Shown: positions 9,754-18,712, counted from the first letter of the stretch. The stretch is 64,000 nt of DNA from Emcibacter sp. SYSU 3D8 (GCF_039655875.1 NZ_JBBYXK010000002.1:558001-622000), one strand, 5' to 3'. Program-made: numbers and translations. Notes: generated by a model not told the origin, from the letters alone.

Positions 9754-10913
9754 ACATCCTCAGTTTTACCACGCTCTATCCCAACGCGGCCCAGCCGGTG
9801 CTGGGCATATTCGTGGAGAACCGGCTGCGGCGTCTGACCGAGAGCGGCCGGGTCAACCTGACCGTGGTCGCGCCGGTGCCCTGGTTCCCGTTCACCGCGA
9901 AGGCGTTCGGTACCTATGCGGCCTATGCCAGCGTGCCCGCGCACGAAGTGCGCCACGGCATCGAAATCTTCCACCCACGCTACAAGGTGATTCCCAAGGT
10001 CGGCATGAATATCGCGCCGGCGCTGCTCTATCGCGGCGCGCGCACGATCGTACGGAAACTGGCCCGCGAGCGCGGCGCCCAGCTGATCGATGCCCATTAC
10101 TTCTATCCCGACGGCGTGGCGGCCGCGAAGCTGGCCGGCGAACTGGACCTGCCGCTTGCCATCACCGCGCGCGGCACCGATCTCAACCTGATCCCCCAAT
10201 TCGATATACCGCGGCTGCAGATCGAGCAGGCGGCACGGGCGGCGAATGCGATCATCACCGTTTGCGATGCGCTGCAGCAGCCGCTGCTCGACATGGGCAT
10301 CGATGCCGGCAAGATCACCACCCTGCGCAACGGCGTCGATCTGGCGCTGTTCCGCCCGCTCGACCGCATGGCCGCCCGTAACCGCTGGGGCGCCGACGGC
10401 CGCACCATCGTCTCGGTCGGCGGCCTTATCGAGCGCAAAGGACACCATCTGGCCATCGAGGCGATGAAGTCGGTGTCCGACGCCTCGCTGCTGATCGCCG
10501 GCGGCGGCGAGGAAAGGCCGGCGCTGGAGCGGCAGATCACCGAGCTGGGCCTGACCGGGCGGGTGCGGCTGCTGGGCCAGGTGCCCCATGACAGCCTGCC
10601 ATCGCTCTACAGCGCGGCCGACGCGCTGGTGCTGGCGTCGAGCCGGGAAGGCTGGGCCAATGTGCTGCTTGAGGCCATGGCCTGCGGCACGCCCGTGGTC
10701 GCGACCGACGTCTGGGGCACCGGCGAGGTGGTCGCCGCGCCCGAGGCCGGGGTGCTGGTGAAGGACAGGTCGGCGGCCGGTATCGCGGCTGGCCTGAAGG
10801 CGCTGTTCGACCATCCGCCGGAGCGGACAGCGACGCGCGCCTACGCCGAAGGCTTCAGCTGGGACGCGACGACGCAGGGGCAACTGCGGCTGTTCGAGAG
10901 CCTCCTACCTTGA
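9750..10913 (+). CDS. Glycosyltransferase family 4
   Basis: A 387-residue GT-B fold enzyme. The N-terminal half begins MNILSFTTLYPNAAQPVLG and contains DAHYFYPDGVAAAKLA; the C-terminal donor-binding half has VSVGGLIERKGHHLAIEA and the EX7E-type segment SSREGWANVLLEAMACGTPVVATDVWGTGEV. It would transfer a sugar from a nucleotide donor to a lipid or glycan at the inner membrane. ATG 9750 overlaps the upstream stop by four bases. It forms a two-gene unit with the asparagine synthase; no other polysaccharide genes flank it. Confidence 0.93.
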   Translation: MNILSFTTLYPNAAQPVLGIFVENRLRRLTESGRVNLTVVAPVPWFPFTAKAFGTYAAYASVPAHEVRHGIEIFHPRYKVIPKVGMNIAPALLYRGARTIVRKLARERGAQLIDAHYFYPDGVAAAKLAGELDLPLAITARGTDLNLIPQFDIPRLQIEQAARAANAIITVCDALQQPLLDMGIDAGKITTLRNGVDLALFRPLDRMAARNRWGADGRTIVSVGGLIERKGHHLAIEAMKSVSDASLLIAGGGEERPALERQITELGLTGRVRLLGQVPHDSLPSLYSAADALVLASSREGWANVLLEAMACGTPVVATDVWGTGEVVAAPEAGVLVKDRSAAGIAAGLKALFDHPPERTATRAYAEGFSWDATTQGQLRLFESLLP

Positions 10914-10927
10914 ATTCCCGTGATTTT

Positions 10928-11004
10928 GCGAGCAACGCGAAGCAATCCAGCCGTGCCGTTGACGGCTGTGCGACGGCCTGGCTGGATTGCTTCGCTACGC
11001 TCGC
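10928..11004. repeat. 77-bp intergenic palindromic repeat, copy 2
   Basis: The left arm starts gcgagcaacgcgaagcaatc and the right arm ends gattgcttcgctacgctcgc. The roughly 25-base arms pair except at about three positions, around a central ccgttgacgg mini-hairpin. It has the same length and layout as 6447-6523 and again separates convergent gene ends (glycosyltransferase and cfa). It is the better-preserved copy of the pair. Confidence 0.85.
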
Positions 11005-11019
11005 AGAAGCACCAAAGAT

Positions 11020-12204
11020 TTACCGGTACAGATAATCCCGGGTCAGCGGCACCGAATCAGCCTGCTTGCCCAGCTGCATCTGGAACACCACCAGCCCGCC
11101 ATAGTCGAAACTGCCGACGCAGCCGGCCAGGAACAGCTCGAACATCCGGCAGAAGCGCTCGTCATAGAGCGCCCTGATCCGGTCGCGATTCTGCTGGAAA
11201 CGGCGGTACCAGGCTTCGGTGGTGCGGCCGTAATGCAGCCGCAGTACCTCGATGTCGCTGATGAACAGGCCGGAGCGCTCGATGGCCGGCATCACCTCGG
11301 ACAAGGCGGGCGAATAGCCGCCGGGAAAGATGTATTTCTCGGTCCAGGCGTCGGTGCCGCCCGGTCCGTCGCTGCGGCCGATGGTGTGCACCATGGCGAG
11401 CCCGTCCGGCGTCAGCAGGTCGCGGATGCGGCGGAAATACGTGTCGTAATGCGCCATGCCCACATGCTCGAACATGCCCACCGAGACGATGCGGTCGAAC
11501 GGACCCTCGATTTTGCGATAATCCTCGATGCGGAAATCGAGGACATCCTCCTTGCCCTCGGCAGCCGCCATTTCGCGGGCGGCGCGGCACTGTTCCTCGG
11601 ACAGGGTGATGCCGGTGACATGAGCGCCGGAGACCGCGTTGATGTGCCGGGCCAGCGTGCCCCAGCCGCAACCGATATCGAGCACCCGGTGACCGGGCTG
11701 CAGCAGCAGCTTGTCGGCCACATGGTCAAGCTTGTCGCGCTGGGCCTGCTCGAGCGTGTCGCCGGGATTGCGGAAATAGGCGCAGGAATATTGCCGGTTC
11801 CCATCGAGGAACAGGTCGTAGAATTCCGTGGTGAATTCGTAGTGCTGCGCCACATTGCGCTTGGCGCGCCGCCGGCTGTTGGCGCGCCGTACGCCGCGGA
11901 TCAACGGCCCGGCGCCCAGGCGGAAGGCGCTGGCGTCGGTGGCGCGCCCGGAATTGACCGCCACCAGGTTGAGGAAATCGAGGATATCGCCCTGCTCGAT
12001 GGTCAAGGTGCCGTCCATATAGGCCTCGCCCACCGCCAGGGTCGGGTCGCGCAGGATGCGCCACGCCAGCTTCGGGTCGTGCAGCCTGATGGCCGAGGAA
12101 ATGCCCGGCGGCGTGCCGAAGGTCTCGGTCTTGCCGCTGGGATCGGTGACAGCCAGCGTACCCTTCCTGATGAGCCTGCGTAGCAGGAGCTTCAAGGGCA
12201 CCAT
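11020..12204 (-). CDS. cfa: Cyclopropane-fatty-acyl-phospholipid synthase family methyltransferase
   Basis: A 394-residue SAM-dependent enzyme that would add a methylene bridge to unsaturated acyl chains of membrane phospholipids, usually on entry into stationary phase or acid stress. Motif I of the SAM site is VLDIGCGWGTLARH at about residue 175; VGMFEHVG and the C-terminal W..YF-type region (GYSPALSEVMPAIERSGL) match the family. The N-terminal domain of about 120 residues (IRLHDPKLAWRILRDPTLAVGEAYMDG) is the usual lipid-binding part. It is 10 bases downstream of rlmN in the same direction. Confidence 0.93.
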   Translation of the reverse strand: MVPLKLLLRRLIRKGTLAVTDPSGKTETFGTPPGISSAIRLHDPKLAWRILRDPTLAVGEAYMDGTLTIEQGDILDFLNLVAVNSGRATDASAFRLGAGPLIRGVRRANSRRRAKRNVAQHYEFTTEFYDLFLDGNRQYSCAYFRNPGDTLEQAQRDKLDHVADKLLLQPGHRVLDIGCGWGTLARHINAVSGAHVTGITLSEEQCRAAREMAAAEGKEDVLDFRIEDYRKIEGPFDRIVSVGMFEHVGMAHYDTYFRRIRDLLTPDGLAMVHTIGRSDGPGGTDAWTEKYIFPGGYSPALSEVMPAIERSGLFISDIEVLRLHYGRTTEAWYRRFQQNRDRIRALYDERFCRMFELFLAGCVGSFDYGGLVVFQMQLGKQADSVPLTRDYLYR

Positions 12205-12214
12205 GCGGCCAGCT

Positions 12215-13369
12215 CTACGCGGAGGTGGCCGCCGGGCCGGACGCCGGCAGATCGGCCTTGCGGATCTTTTCCGAGGCGGACTTCAGCTGGCCGCAGGCAG
12301 CCATGATGTCGCGGCCGCGCGGCATGCGGATCGGCGCCGAGATGCCGGCATTGAACACATATTCCGAGAATGCGTGGATGGTGTCCCAGTCCGAGCACTC
12401 GAAGGCGGTGCCGGGCCACGGATTGAACGGGATCAGGTTCACCTTGGCCGGGATGTCGTACTTCTTCAGCAGCCGGACCAGTTCCTGAGCGTCTTCCAGG
12501 CTGTCATTGACGCCCTTCAGCATGGCGTATTCGAAGGTGATGCGGCGGGCGTTCGACACGCCGTGATAATTGGCGCAGGCCGTCAGCAGTTCTTTCAGCG
12601 GATACTTGTTGTTGATCGGCATGATGGCGTCGCGGGTCTCGTCGCGCACCGCGTGGAGCGAGACCGCCAGGTTGACGCCGATCTCCTCGCCGCAGCGCTG
12701 CATCATCGGCACCACGCCCGAGGTCGACAGGGTGATGCGGCGCTTCGACAGCGAGATGCCTTCCGGGTCCATGACGATCTTCATGGCCTGCTTGACGTTG
12801 TCGAAATTATAGAGCGGTTCGCCCATGCCCATCAGCACGATATTGGACAGCAGCCGTCCGTCGGACGGGCTTGGCCACTCACCCAGCGCGTCGCGGGCAA
12901 TCAGCACCTGGCCCACGATCTCGGCGGCGGTCAGGTTGCGCACCAGCCGCTGGGTGCCGGTGTGGCAGAACTTGCAGGTCAGCGTGCAGCCGACCTGAGA
13001 CGAAACGCACAAGGTGCCGCGGTCGTCCTCGGGAATGAATACCGCCTCGACCTCGTTGCCATCGTCGAGCCGGACCAGCCATTTGCGCGTGCCATCCTCG
13101 GACAGCTGGGCAACGGATACCTCGGGCCGGCGAATTTCGCAGGTCTTTTCCAGCGTGGCCCGCATGTCCTTCGACACATTGGTCATGACGTCGAACGAGG
13201 TGGCGCCCTTGTTGTAGATCCAGTGCCACAACTGCTGGGCGCGCATCTTGGTCTGGCCCTCGGGCACGCCAGCGACTGCCAGCGCGGCGCGCAGTTCGTC
13301 GCGCGACAGGCCGCATAGATTGCTCTTGCCGGACGTTTCGGGCGTGTTCAGCGTACGAAGCATGTTCAT
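12215..13369 (-). CDS. rlmN: Dual-specificity rRNA/tRNA adenine C2-methyltransferase
   Basis: A radical-SAM enzyme that methylates C2 of A2503 in 23S rRNA and of A37 in some tRNAs. The CxxxCxxC cluster motif reads C-TLT-C-KF-C at about residues 128-135, followed by HTGTQ. Other signatures are [26 protein letters not shown], and C-terminal [15 protein letters not shown] with the second catalytic Cys. ATG 13369 overlaps the upstream stop as ATGA; ATG 13378 and 13363 are alternatives. It is in an operon with the IalB-like gene upstream and cfa downstream. Confidence 0.96.
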   Translation of the reverse strand: MNMLRTLNTPETSGKSNLCGLSRDELRAALAVAGVPEGQTKMRAQQLWHWIYNKGATSFDVMTNVSKDMRATLEKTCEIRRPEVSVAQLSEDGTRKWLVRLDDGNEVEAVFIPEDDRGTLCVSSQVGCTLTCKFCHTGTQRLVRNLTAAEIVGQVLIARDALGEWPSPSDGRLLSNIVLMGMGEPLYNFDNVKQAMKIVMDPEGISLSKRRITLSTSGVVPMMQRCGEEIGVNLAVSLHAVRDETRDAIMPINNKYPLKELLTACANYHGVSNARRITFEYAMLKGVNDSLEDAQELVRLLKKYDIPAKVNLIPFNPWPGTAFECSDWDTIHAFSEYVFNAGISAPIRMPRGRDIMAACGQLKSASEKIRKADLPASGPAATSA

Positions 13370-13872
13370 GAGCCGCACGCCTGTTTTGCCGCATTGATCG
13401 CGGCGGTGAATCCGGACAGCGAGAAGTCGTATTCGGTGTTGTCGCCGTTGGCCGCCATTTCCTTGACCGTCAGCAGCGCCGCGCCCTTCATGGTGGCGAC
13501 GATCCGCTTGTCGGAGGCAGCGTCATAAGCCCAGGCATCCTTGCCCGAATTGAACAGCGGCTCCTTGAAGCCGCCCATGATGGCGGTGCCGTCCTTGTTG
13601 GACTTGAGAGTGTAGCGGGCGCCGAAGCGCACCTCGTCGCTGATCTTCTTGCCGGGCTTGTGCGACACCATGAAGAACACGCCTGTATGATCCACTTCCT
13701 GGGGCTTGGTGCGCTTGGGCACGGTAATGGCCCAGCACGTCTTCGCGTTGCCGCTGCCATTCGTGAACGCGTCCCAGTCGGTGAACGTTCCGAGCAGCTT
13801 GGGCTGCGCGGCGAGCGCGGGCCCGGCGGCGGCAAAGGCCGCGAGTCCGGCCAGAATCAGGATAGTTTTCAT
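13366..13872 (-). CDS. Invasion-associated locus B (IalB) family protein
   Basis: A 168-residue secreted protein. The signal peptide [21 protein letters not shown] is followed by a mature domain with the IalB pattern [22 protein letters not shown], and a C-terminal [17 protein letters not shown] with a likely disulfide between the two Cys. The family is periplasmic; the Bartonella IalB is tied to erythrocyte invasion, but free-living alphaproteobacteria carry many copies of unclear function. ATG 13872 was chosen because the signal peptide starts there. Confidence 0.85.
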   Translation of the reverse strand: MKTILILAGLAAFAAAGPALAAQPKLLGTFTDWDAFTNGSGNAKTCWAITVPKRTKPQEVDHTGVFFMVSHKPGKKISDEVRFGARYTLKSNKDGTAIMGGFKEPLFNSGKDAWAYDAASDKRIVATMKGAALLTVKEMAANGDNTEYDFSLSGFTAAINAAKQACGS

Positions 13873-13916
13873 GGACCTACCATATAAGGCGCGGCGCCGA
13901 TTTTCCACGACATCCA

Positions 13917-13930
13917 CCACAGAGCTGTGG
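13917..13930. promoter_or_regulatory. Short palindrome upstream of the IalB-like gene
   Basis: Arms CCACAG and CTGTGG are separated by AG, about 45 bases before the IalB-like start and at the end of the neighbouring methyltransferase gene. It could be an operator. At six bases per arm, chance is a real alternative. Confidence 0.2.
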
Positions 13931-13952
13931 ATCGTCCTGTTTTTCACGGCCG

Positions 13953-14480
13953 TCAAGATTTCAACCGGGAGATAGGCTCGCCGTAGCGATGCTCAAGCAT
14001 GGGGATCGGCTCGCCGCGCGGCGTCACGGGGCGTACCGGCCAGCGCCCCAGCGTGCGCACCCGGTCATACATCACCACCGCGCCCGCCGTCGCCTGGTTG
14101 AGGCAGAAGCTGGTGGGGATGCGGACCACATGCGCGCAGCGCGCCAGGATCTCCGGCGTCAGCGACCCGCGCTCGCGACCCAGCACATAGGCGGCCTGGC
14201 GCGGATGGGCGAAGCTGGGCAGGTCGATCGCATCCTCGGTCAGCTCGACGCCGACCAGCACGCAGCGCGCCGGCAGCATGATGGCCTCGACGCTGTCGAA
14301 CCGGTACAGCGGCACTTCCCGGTCGGTGCGGCTGGTGTCCGAGAAGGTGTCGTCCTTGTTGTAGTCGCGCCCGACCGTGAACAGGAAGCTGGCGCCGAAC
14401 CCGTGCGCCGTACGCATCAGGTTGCCCAGATTGCCCGATTTGTCGCCGCTCTCGACCCCGATGCCGAAAAACCCGCGCAT
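13953..14480 (-). CDS. SpoU/TrmH-family RNA methyltransferase
   Basis: A 175-residue SPOUT methyltransferase, short because it has only the catalytic knot domain. Motif 1 is NLGNLMRTAHGFGA, motif 2 VLGRERGSL, and motif 3 IPTSFCLNQATAGAVVMYDR, which together form the deep-knot SAM site. It would 2'-O-methylate a tRNA or rRNA ribose; the small size resembles TrmL- or TrmJ-type cores, but the target is not determinable. It ends just upstream of the IalB-like gene in the same direction. Confidence 0.9.
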   Translation of the reverse strand: MRGFFGIGVESGDKSGNLGNLMRTAHGFGASFLFTVGRDYNKDDTFSDTSRTDREVPLYRFDSVEAIMLPARCVLVGVELTEDAIDLPSFAHPRQAAYVLGRERGSLTPEILARCAHVVRIPTSFCLNQATAGAVVMYDRVRTLGRWPVRPVTPRGEPIPMLEHRYGEPISRLKS

Positions 14481-14557
14481 GCGCTCCGTCCATGGCCTGA
14501 AAGGCCGGTTTCGCGCGGCTTATACAGGGTGCGCGGCGATGGCGCAAATCCAGCCGG

Positions 14558-14866
14558 CTACAGGGGTGCCCCGAACCGCGCGACATCGATCTCCCCCTCG
14601 CGCTTGCGGGCCTGGGCGATGTCGAAGCTGTTCTGCATGCGCATGAGCGTATCCATCGACACGCCGAAGGCCTTCTCCAGCCGCAAGGCCATCTCCGGAG
14701 ACAGGTGGGAGCGTTCGTTGAGCAGGGTCGACAGCGTCGCCCGCGTCACCCCGAGCGCCGCTGCCGCCGCCGTCACCGACAGTCCGAGGGGCTCGATGAT
14801 CTCGTGCCGGATGAAGCCGCCGGGATGGGCGGGGTTTTTCAGCCGGATACCTGCGGTCGCGTTCAC
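14558..14866 (-). CDS. higA: HigA-family antitoxin
   Basis: A 102-residue helix-turn-helix protein: NPAHPGGFIRHEIIEPLGLSV leads into the XRE-like HTH LGVTRATLSTLLNERSHLSPEMALRLEKAFG. HigA antitoxins bind their own promoter and neutralise HigB mRNA-cleaving toxins. The start is GTG 14866 with AGGAAC just upstream. In a normal higBA pair the toxin gene lies directly before; here only a short possible C-terminal remnant is there, so this is a solitary antitoxin that may persist as an anti-addiction or regulatory gene. Confidence 0.88.
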   Translation of the reverse strand: MNATAGIRLKNPAHPGGFIRHEIIEPLGLSVTAAAAALGVTRATLSTLLNERSHLSPEMALRLEKAFGVSMDTLMRMQNSFDIAQARKREGEIDVARFGAPL

Positions 14867-14875
14867 GGCGGGTTC

Positions 14876-14944
14876 CTAGTGGCAATCTTCATAATCGAGG
14901 TCGATGATCTCGATATGGGCGCATATGTTCGGTGTCAAGTTACG
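14876..14944 (-). pseudogene. Possible HigB toxin remnant (C-terminal tail)
   Basis: The frame between stop codons at 14942-14944 and 14876-14878 encodes about 22 residues ending HIEIIDLDYEDCH, which recalls the HigB/RelE C-terminus (xVEIVDYH). It stops 9 bases before the higA start, exactly where a toxin gene would end. No start, no catalytic core and an in-frame TAG upstream argue for a decayed gene. The stretch is short, so chance similarity is possible. Confidence 0.3.
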
Positions 14945-15030
14945 CTATACGGTCGAAAAGACCAACCCTGCCGTTCAGCACGCCGTGCGAGTAGCAGGAT
15001 GCGAAAACGCCCGGGTTCCTGTTCTGGCCC

Positions 15031-15840
15031 TCAACGCAGCGGATCGGACAGCACGAAACGCCATCTTCCGTCACGGCGTTCCGCCTGCCAGCAGCGATAG
15101 GGATCGATATCGGTGGTGATGTAGGTCTGTCCATGGGTGAACGGCCAGACCGCGCATGCAGCGGCCAGACAGATGCAGGCACCGCCACGGGCCTCCACCG
15201 GCAACTCCGGCGGTGCTTGCGGGTGTTCCTCCACGACGAAGAGGAACGGCTGCTCGAACCCGTAGGTGTCGCCTCCTGGCAATATGTCAGCCAGTGCGGC
15301 CTGCAATCCCCGTTCGTCCTTCGGCAAGGGCTTGGTCAGTGGGTTGCCACCCCCACGAGGCACCTGCGATATCCCGTCGCGGAAGGCCAGGACGCGCACC
15401 AGAGTCACGCCTTCGAGCGTGCTCCCCTTGTCCGTGCAGACTGTGATCAAATTCGGCGGGCTTCCGGGACGCTTTACCCCGGAGCAGGCGGCATCGTAGC
15501 TCGCTTCGATGGTCGCGGTCGCATAACGCAGTCGCCTTTCGAGGGCTTCGGCGAGATCGAGTTCCTGGCGCGATGCGCCTCTGGCAGAGAACGAAACGGA
15601 GGCGCATGCCGCGCCCGGCCTCGGCTGCTGTTCGCCGTCACACAGCACGCAATTGAAGCCATAACATTCTCCGAACGTGCCGGTGAGGCGAACCCGCTTG
15701 CCGTGATAACCCCAAGGATCGGCGTTTAGGGCCGATACGGTCGCGTCCAGAGCCGGTTCGTCCGCCATCGCGGAGAAGCACGTTGACCACGCAAGCGCGG
15801 CGAGCAGGAAAATCAATCGCGTCAACATCAAGCCCGTCAT
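15031..15840 (-). CDS. Cys-rich secreted hypothetical protein
   Basis: A 269-residue protein with a signal peptide (MLTRLIFLLAALAWSTCFSAMA, also readable from ATG 15828). The mature part begins with a possible OB-like segment (GKRVRLTGTFGECYGFNCVLCDG) containing a CxxC. About ten cysteines lie in the mature chain, including CICLAAAC near the end, which suggests several disulfides in the periplasm. No catalytic motif or family is recognised. It is divergent from the DMT transporter pair, with 66 bases between. Confidence 0.72.
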   Translation of the reverse strand: MTGLMLTRLIFLLAALAWSTCFSAMADEPALDATVSALNADPWGYHGKRVRLTGTFGECYGFNCVLCDGEQQPRPGAACASVSFSARGASRQELDLAEALERRLRYATATIEASYDAACSGVKRPGSPPNLITVCTDKGSTLEGVTLVRVLAFRDGISQVPRGGGNPLTKPLPKDERGLQAALADILPGGDTYGFEQPFLFVVEEHPQAPPELPVEARGGACICLAAACAVWPFTHGQTYITTDIDPYRCWQAERRDGRWRFVLSDPLR

Positions 15841-15906
15841 CTCGAAAATTCGAACGGATATTACCAGAGTCTTGGCAGGCCACAACGATCGGCATAACCT
15901 GCGCGC

Positions 15907-16809
15907 ATGCTGAAAATCGCCGCCCCATCCCGGACGGTCCAGGCCGTACTGCTGATGATCTGCGCCAGCGCCACCATTTCGGTGCTGTGGGCGCTGCTGC
16001 GCTGGGGCGCCGAGACCATGCATCCGATCTACATGGTGTTCTGGCGCTCGCTGTTCGGCGCAATCGTGCTGGCGCCGCTGTTCCTGAAATCGGGCGGCGC
16101 GGGGCTGCGGACGCGGCGGCTGCCGCTGCATTTCCTGCGCAGCACCTGCAGCCTCGTCGCCATGGTCGGCATCTTCTATTCCATCGCCCACGTGCCGCTG
16201 GCGCAGGGCATGGCGGTGAACTACTCGGCGCCGCTGTTCGCCACCATCGGCGCGGCGATCCTGCTGGGCGAGACCTTGCACCGTCGGCGGATCGTGGCCG
16301 TGCTGGTCGGCTTCCTCGGCATGCTGGTGGTGGTGCGGCCCGGCATCGAGGACGTCCATCTCGGCATCCTGGCCGCACTGATGGGCGCGATGGCCATGGC
16401 CAGTTCGCTCCTGTGCGTGAAGAAGCTGTCGGCCACCGAGGCCACCCAGACCATCATCCTTTACGGCAACACCCTGTGCCTGCCCATCTCGCTGGGACTG
16501 GCGCTGATATATTGGCAGGCCATGACCTGGCACAATTTCATGGTGCTGGCGATCATCGGCGCGGTGTCCAGCACCGCCCAGTGGTTCCTCGCCAAGGCAC
16601 TGTCCATGGCCGACGCCGGCGCCGTGCTGCCCCTGGATTTCATGCGGCTGGTGTTCGTGACCCTTCTGGGTGTTGCGCTGTTCGGCGAAACGCCCGATCT
16701 GCTCACCGTGGTCGGCGGCGGACTTATCGTGTTCAGCACGGTGTACATCGCCCGGCGCGAGGCGGCGGGCCGGGCGGCGGCCAAGGCCGTGCCGGATCCG
16801 GCCGAATAG
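15907..16809 (+). CDS. DMT-superfamily (EamA) transporter 1
   Basis: A 300-residue inner-membrane protein with about ten helices in two EamA repeats, the first ending near LGMLVVVRPG (about residue 143) and the second carrying AISSTAQW-like and PLDFMRLVFVTLLGV segments. Family members export amino acids, metabolites or drugs. It is directly followed by a second EamA gene whose GTG start touches its TAG stop, so the two are co-translated. Confidence 0.9.
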   Translation: MLKIAAPSRTVQAVLLMICASATISVLWALLRWGAETMHPIYMVFWRSLFGAIVLAPLFLKSGGAGLRTRRLPLHFLRSTCSLVAMVGIFYSIAHVPLAQGMAVNYSAPLFATIGAAILLGETLHRRRIVAVLVGFLGMLVVVRPGIEDVHLGILAALMGAMAMASSLLCVKKLSATEATQTIILYGNTLCLPISLGLALIYWQAMTWHNFMVLAIIGAVSSTAQWFLAKALSMADAGAVLPLDFMRLVFVTLLGVALFGETPDLLTVVGGGLIVFSTVYIARREAAGRAAAKAVPDPAE

Positions 16810-17724
16810 GTGGCCGCAGCGCTTGAAAGGCCCGAACAGGCCCGCGACAATCTGCGCGGCGCGGTATGGATCCTGGCGGCGGCGGTGCTCAACACAGTGC
16901 TCATGGCCTTGGTGAAGGTGACCGGCGAGACCGTGCCGCCGACGGTGATCGCATTTTTTCGGGGCCTGTTCGGTCTGGCGGTCGTCCTGCCGTTCATGTG
17001 GCGCGTCGGCCTGGGCGGTTTCAAGACCCACCGGCCGATCCTGCAACTGGTGCGCGCGGTCAGCTCGGGGATGATCCTGCTGGCGGCGTTCTATGCGTTC
17101 GTGCACCTGCCACTGGCCCAGGTGACCTCGATCCTGTTCTCGCGCCCGCTGTTCGTGCTGGTGCTGGCGGCGCTGTTCCTGTCCGAACGGCTGCGATGGT
17201 ACCGGACCACGGCGACGCTGGTGGGCTTCGTCGGCGTGCTGATTGTCATGCGGCCCGGGCCAGGCATGGAACCGGCGGCGCTGATCGCGCTGGCCGCCGC
17301 GGGGCTGGCGGCGGTCAATATCGTGCTCGTCCGCATCCTGACCCGAACGGACCGCACCGAGACGCTGGTGTTCTATGCGGTGCTGGCGCAGACAATCGTG
17401 CTCGCCATCCCAGCCGCGCTGAACTGGCACACGCCCGACCTGCGCGAGTTGGCGTTGCTCGCGGCCATCGCCGTCGTCGCCACCCTGTTGCAAACCTGTG
17501 TGGTGCGCGGCTATCGGCTGGCCGAGGCGTCCTCCATGGCGCCCTTCGAATATACGCGGCTGCTGTTCTCTACGACGGCCGGGTTGCTGCTGTTCGCCGA
17601 ATATCCCGACATCTGGACCGGCGCCGGCGCGCTGCTGCTGATCGGCTCGACCTTCTACATCACGCGGCGCGAACACCGGCTGGCAAAGGCGGGCAAGCCG
17701 CCCGCCGTGTCCACCAATCCCTGA
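16810..17724 (+). CDS. DMT-superfamily (EamA) transporter 2
   Basis: A 304-residue paralogue of the preceding gene with the same two EamA repeats; IVMRPGPGMEPAALIALAAAGLAAVNIVLVR-type sequence joins the halves (first half ends near residue 141) and MAPFEYTRLLFSTTAGLLLF is in the second. GTG 16810 starts immediately after the upstream stop with no separate ribosome binding site, implying translational coupling. The pair probably arose by duplication. The substrate is unknown. Confidence 0.88.
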   Translation: MAAALERPEQARDNLRGAVWILAAAVLNTVLMALVKVTGETVPPTVIAFFRGLFGLAVVLPFMWRVGLGGFKTHRPILQLVRAVSSGMILLAAFYAFVHLPLAQVTSILFSRPLFVLVLAALFLSERLRWYRTTATLVGFVGVLIVMRPGPGMEPAALIALAAAGLAAVNIVLVRILTRTDRTETLVFYAVLAQTIVLAIPAALNWHTPDLRELALLAAIAVVATLLQTCVVRGYRLAEASSMAPFEYTRLLFSTTAGLLLFAEYPDIWTGAGALLLIGSTFYITRREHRLAKAGKPPAVSTNP

Positions 17725-17812
17725 CCCACGCGGGCAGATTAACGGCTGGCCACCCGTCACACGGGCCGTTTACAATGCCTGAGGCCGCATAACGGCCGGC
17801 GAGGGGAACAAC

Positions 17813-18712
17813 ATGGCGGCGAGAATATTGGCGGCAGCGTTGAGTCTCGCGCTGGCGGCGATGCCCGCCCGCGTGGCGGCAGCGCTCGACATGGCCGGCG
17901 TTTTCGACAGCACCGGACCCGAGATCACCATCTCTTGGGAGTATCTGGAAACCCCCGGGCGCAAGGCCGAAATGCAGGCCGTCATCGACGGCTTCGCCGC
18001 GATGGTCGACAACGAGTTCCTGCCCCGCGATCCCCATGCCGGTATCGAGATCGTGATGACCGACGATGCCGCGCATTTCGCGTCCTACATGCGCCGGAAC
18101 TATCCGGCGATCGACATCCCCAAATACGGTGTTTTTGTCAGCGACGGCCGGCTGGTGACCTACAGCCGCTCTGGTGTGGGCACCGTCACCAGCCTGCTGC
18201 TGCCTGGCCTGCTGCGCGACGGATACGACGACCTGCCGCAATGGGCAGTGACCGGGCTGCGCACCTATTTCGAGAAGTTCTACGGCTTCTGGGAGACCGA
18301 CGCCGCGGCCGGCCAGCGGGTGGTGCGGTTCGCCCACGGCTATCACAATCCCTGGCGGTTGCAGGACATCAGGCTGCTGCTGCCCGACCTGAAGCTGGCG
18401 AATCTGGTCTCGGACACGCCAACCGTGGACGGAACCCGGTACCAGAGCCAGCAGCGGCTACTGATGATTTTCATCTGGAAGGAGGGCAAGCTGCCCGCCT
18501 TCATGGCGGCGCTGAGGGCCCGCGACCGCAAGATGTACCCGACCTATCTCGAGGCCGTGTTCGGCCAGCCGCTCGAGGCGCTGCAGCCCCGGTTCCGCGC
18601 CTTCCAGGAAACCATTCTCGCCCACTGGAATCTGGTCATGCGCACGCCCCCCAGCCAGGTCTACGCCGACAGGGCAACATTCGAGGCGATGACCGCCAGC
18701 GTCTGGCGGTAA
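17813..18712 (+). CDS. Secreted peptidase-MA-like protein lacking the zinc motif
   Basis: A 299-residue protein with signal peptide MAARILAAALSLALAAMPARVAA. The segment LPQWAVTGLRTYFEKFYG (about residues 141-158) matches the P-x-W-x-x-E-G-x-A-x-Y-F block that follows HExxH in gluzincin-like peptidase-MA/DUF1570 domains. In its place the chain reads Val-Thr-Gly, and the preceding helix (LLLPGLLRDGY) has no His-Glu pair, so zinc binding seems lost. A binding or scaffold role in the periplasm is possible. The assignment is by motif layout only. Confidence 0.6.
   Translation: MAARILAAALSLALAAMPARVAAALDMAGVFDSTGPEITISWEYLETPGRKAEMQAVIDGFAAMVDNEFLPRDPHAGIEIVMTDDAAHFASYMRRNYPAIDIPKYGVFVSDGRLVTYSRSGVGTVTSLLLPGLLRDGYDDLPQWAVTGLRTYFEKFYGFWETDAAAGQRVVRFAHGYHNPWRLQDIRLLLPDLKLANLVSDTPTVDGTRYQSQQRLLMIFIWKEGKLPAFMAALRARDRKMYPTYLEAVFGQPLEALQPRFRAFQETILAHWNLVMRTPPSQVYADRATFEAMTASVWR

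Noticed and set aside
15031-17760. A 909-codon minus-strand frame under the two EamA genes
   Set aside because: Protein-like sequence begins only at 15840 with a signal peptide; the upstream part is low-complexity antisense.
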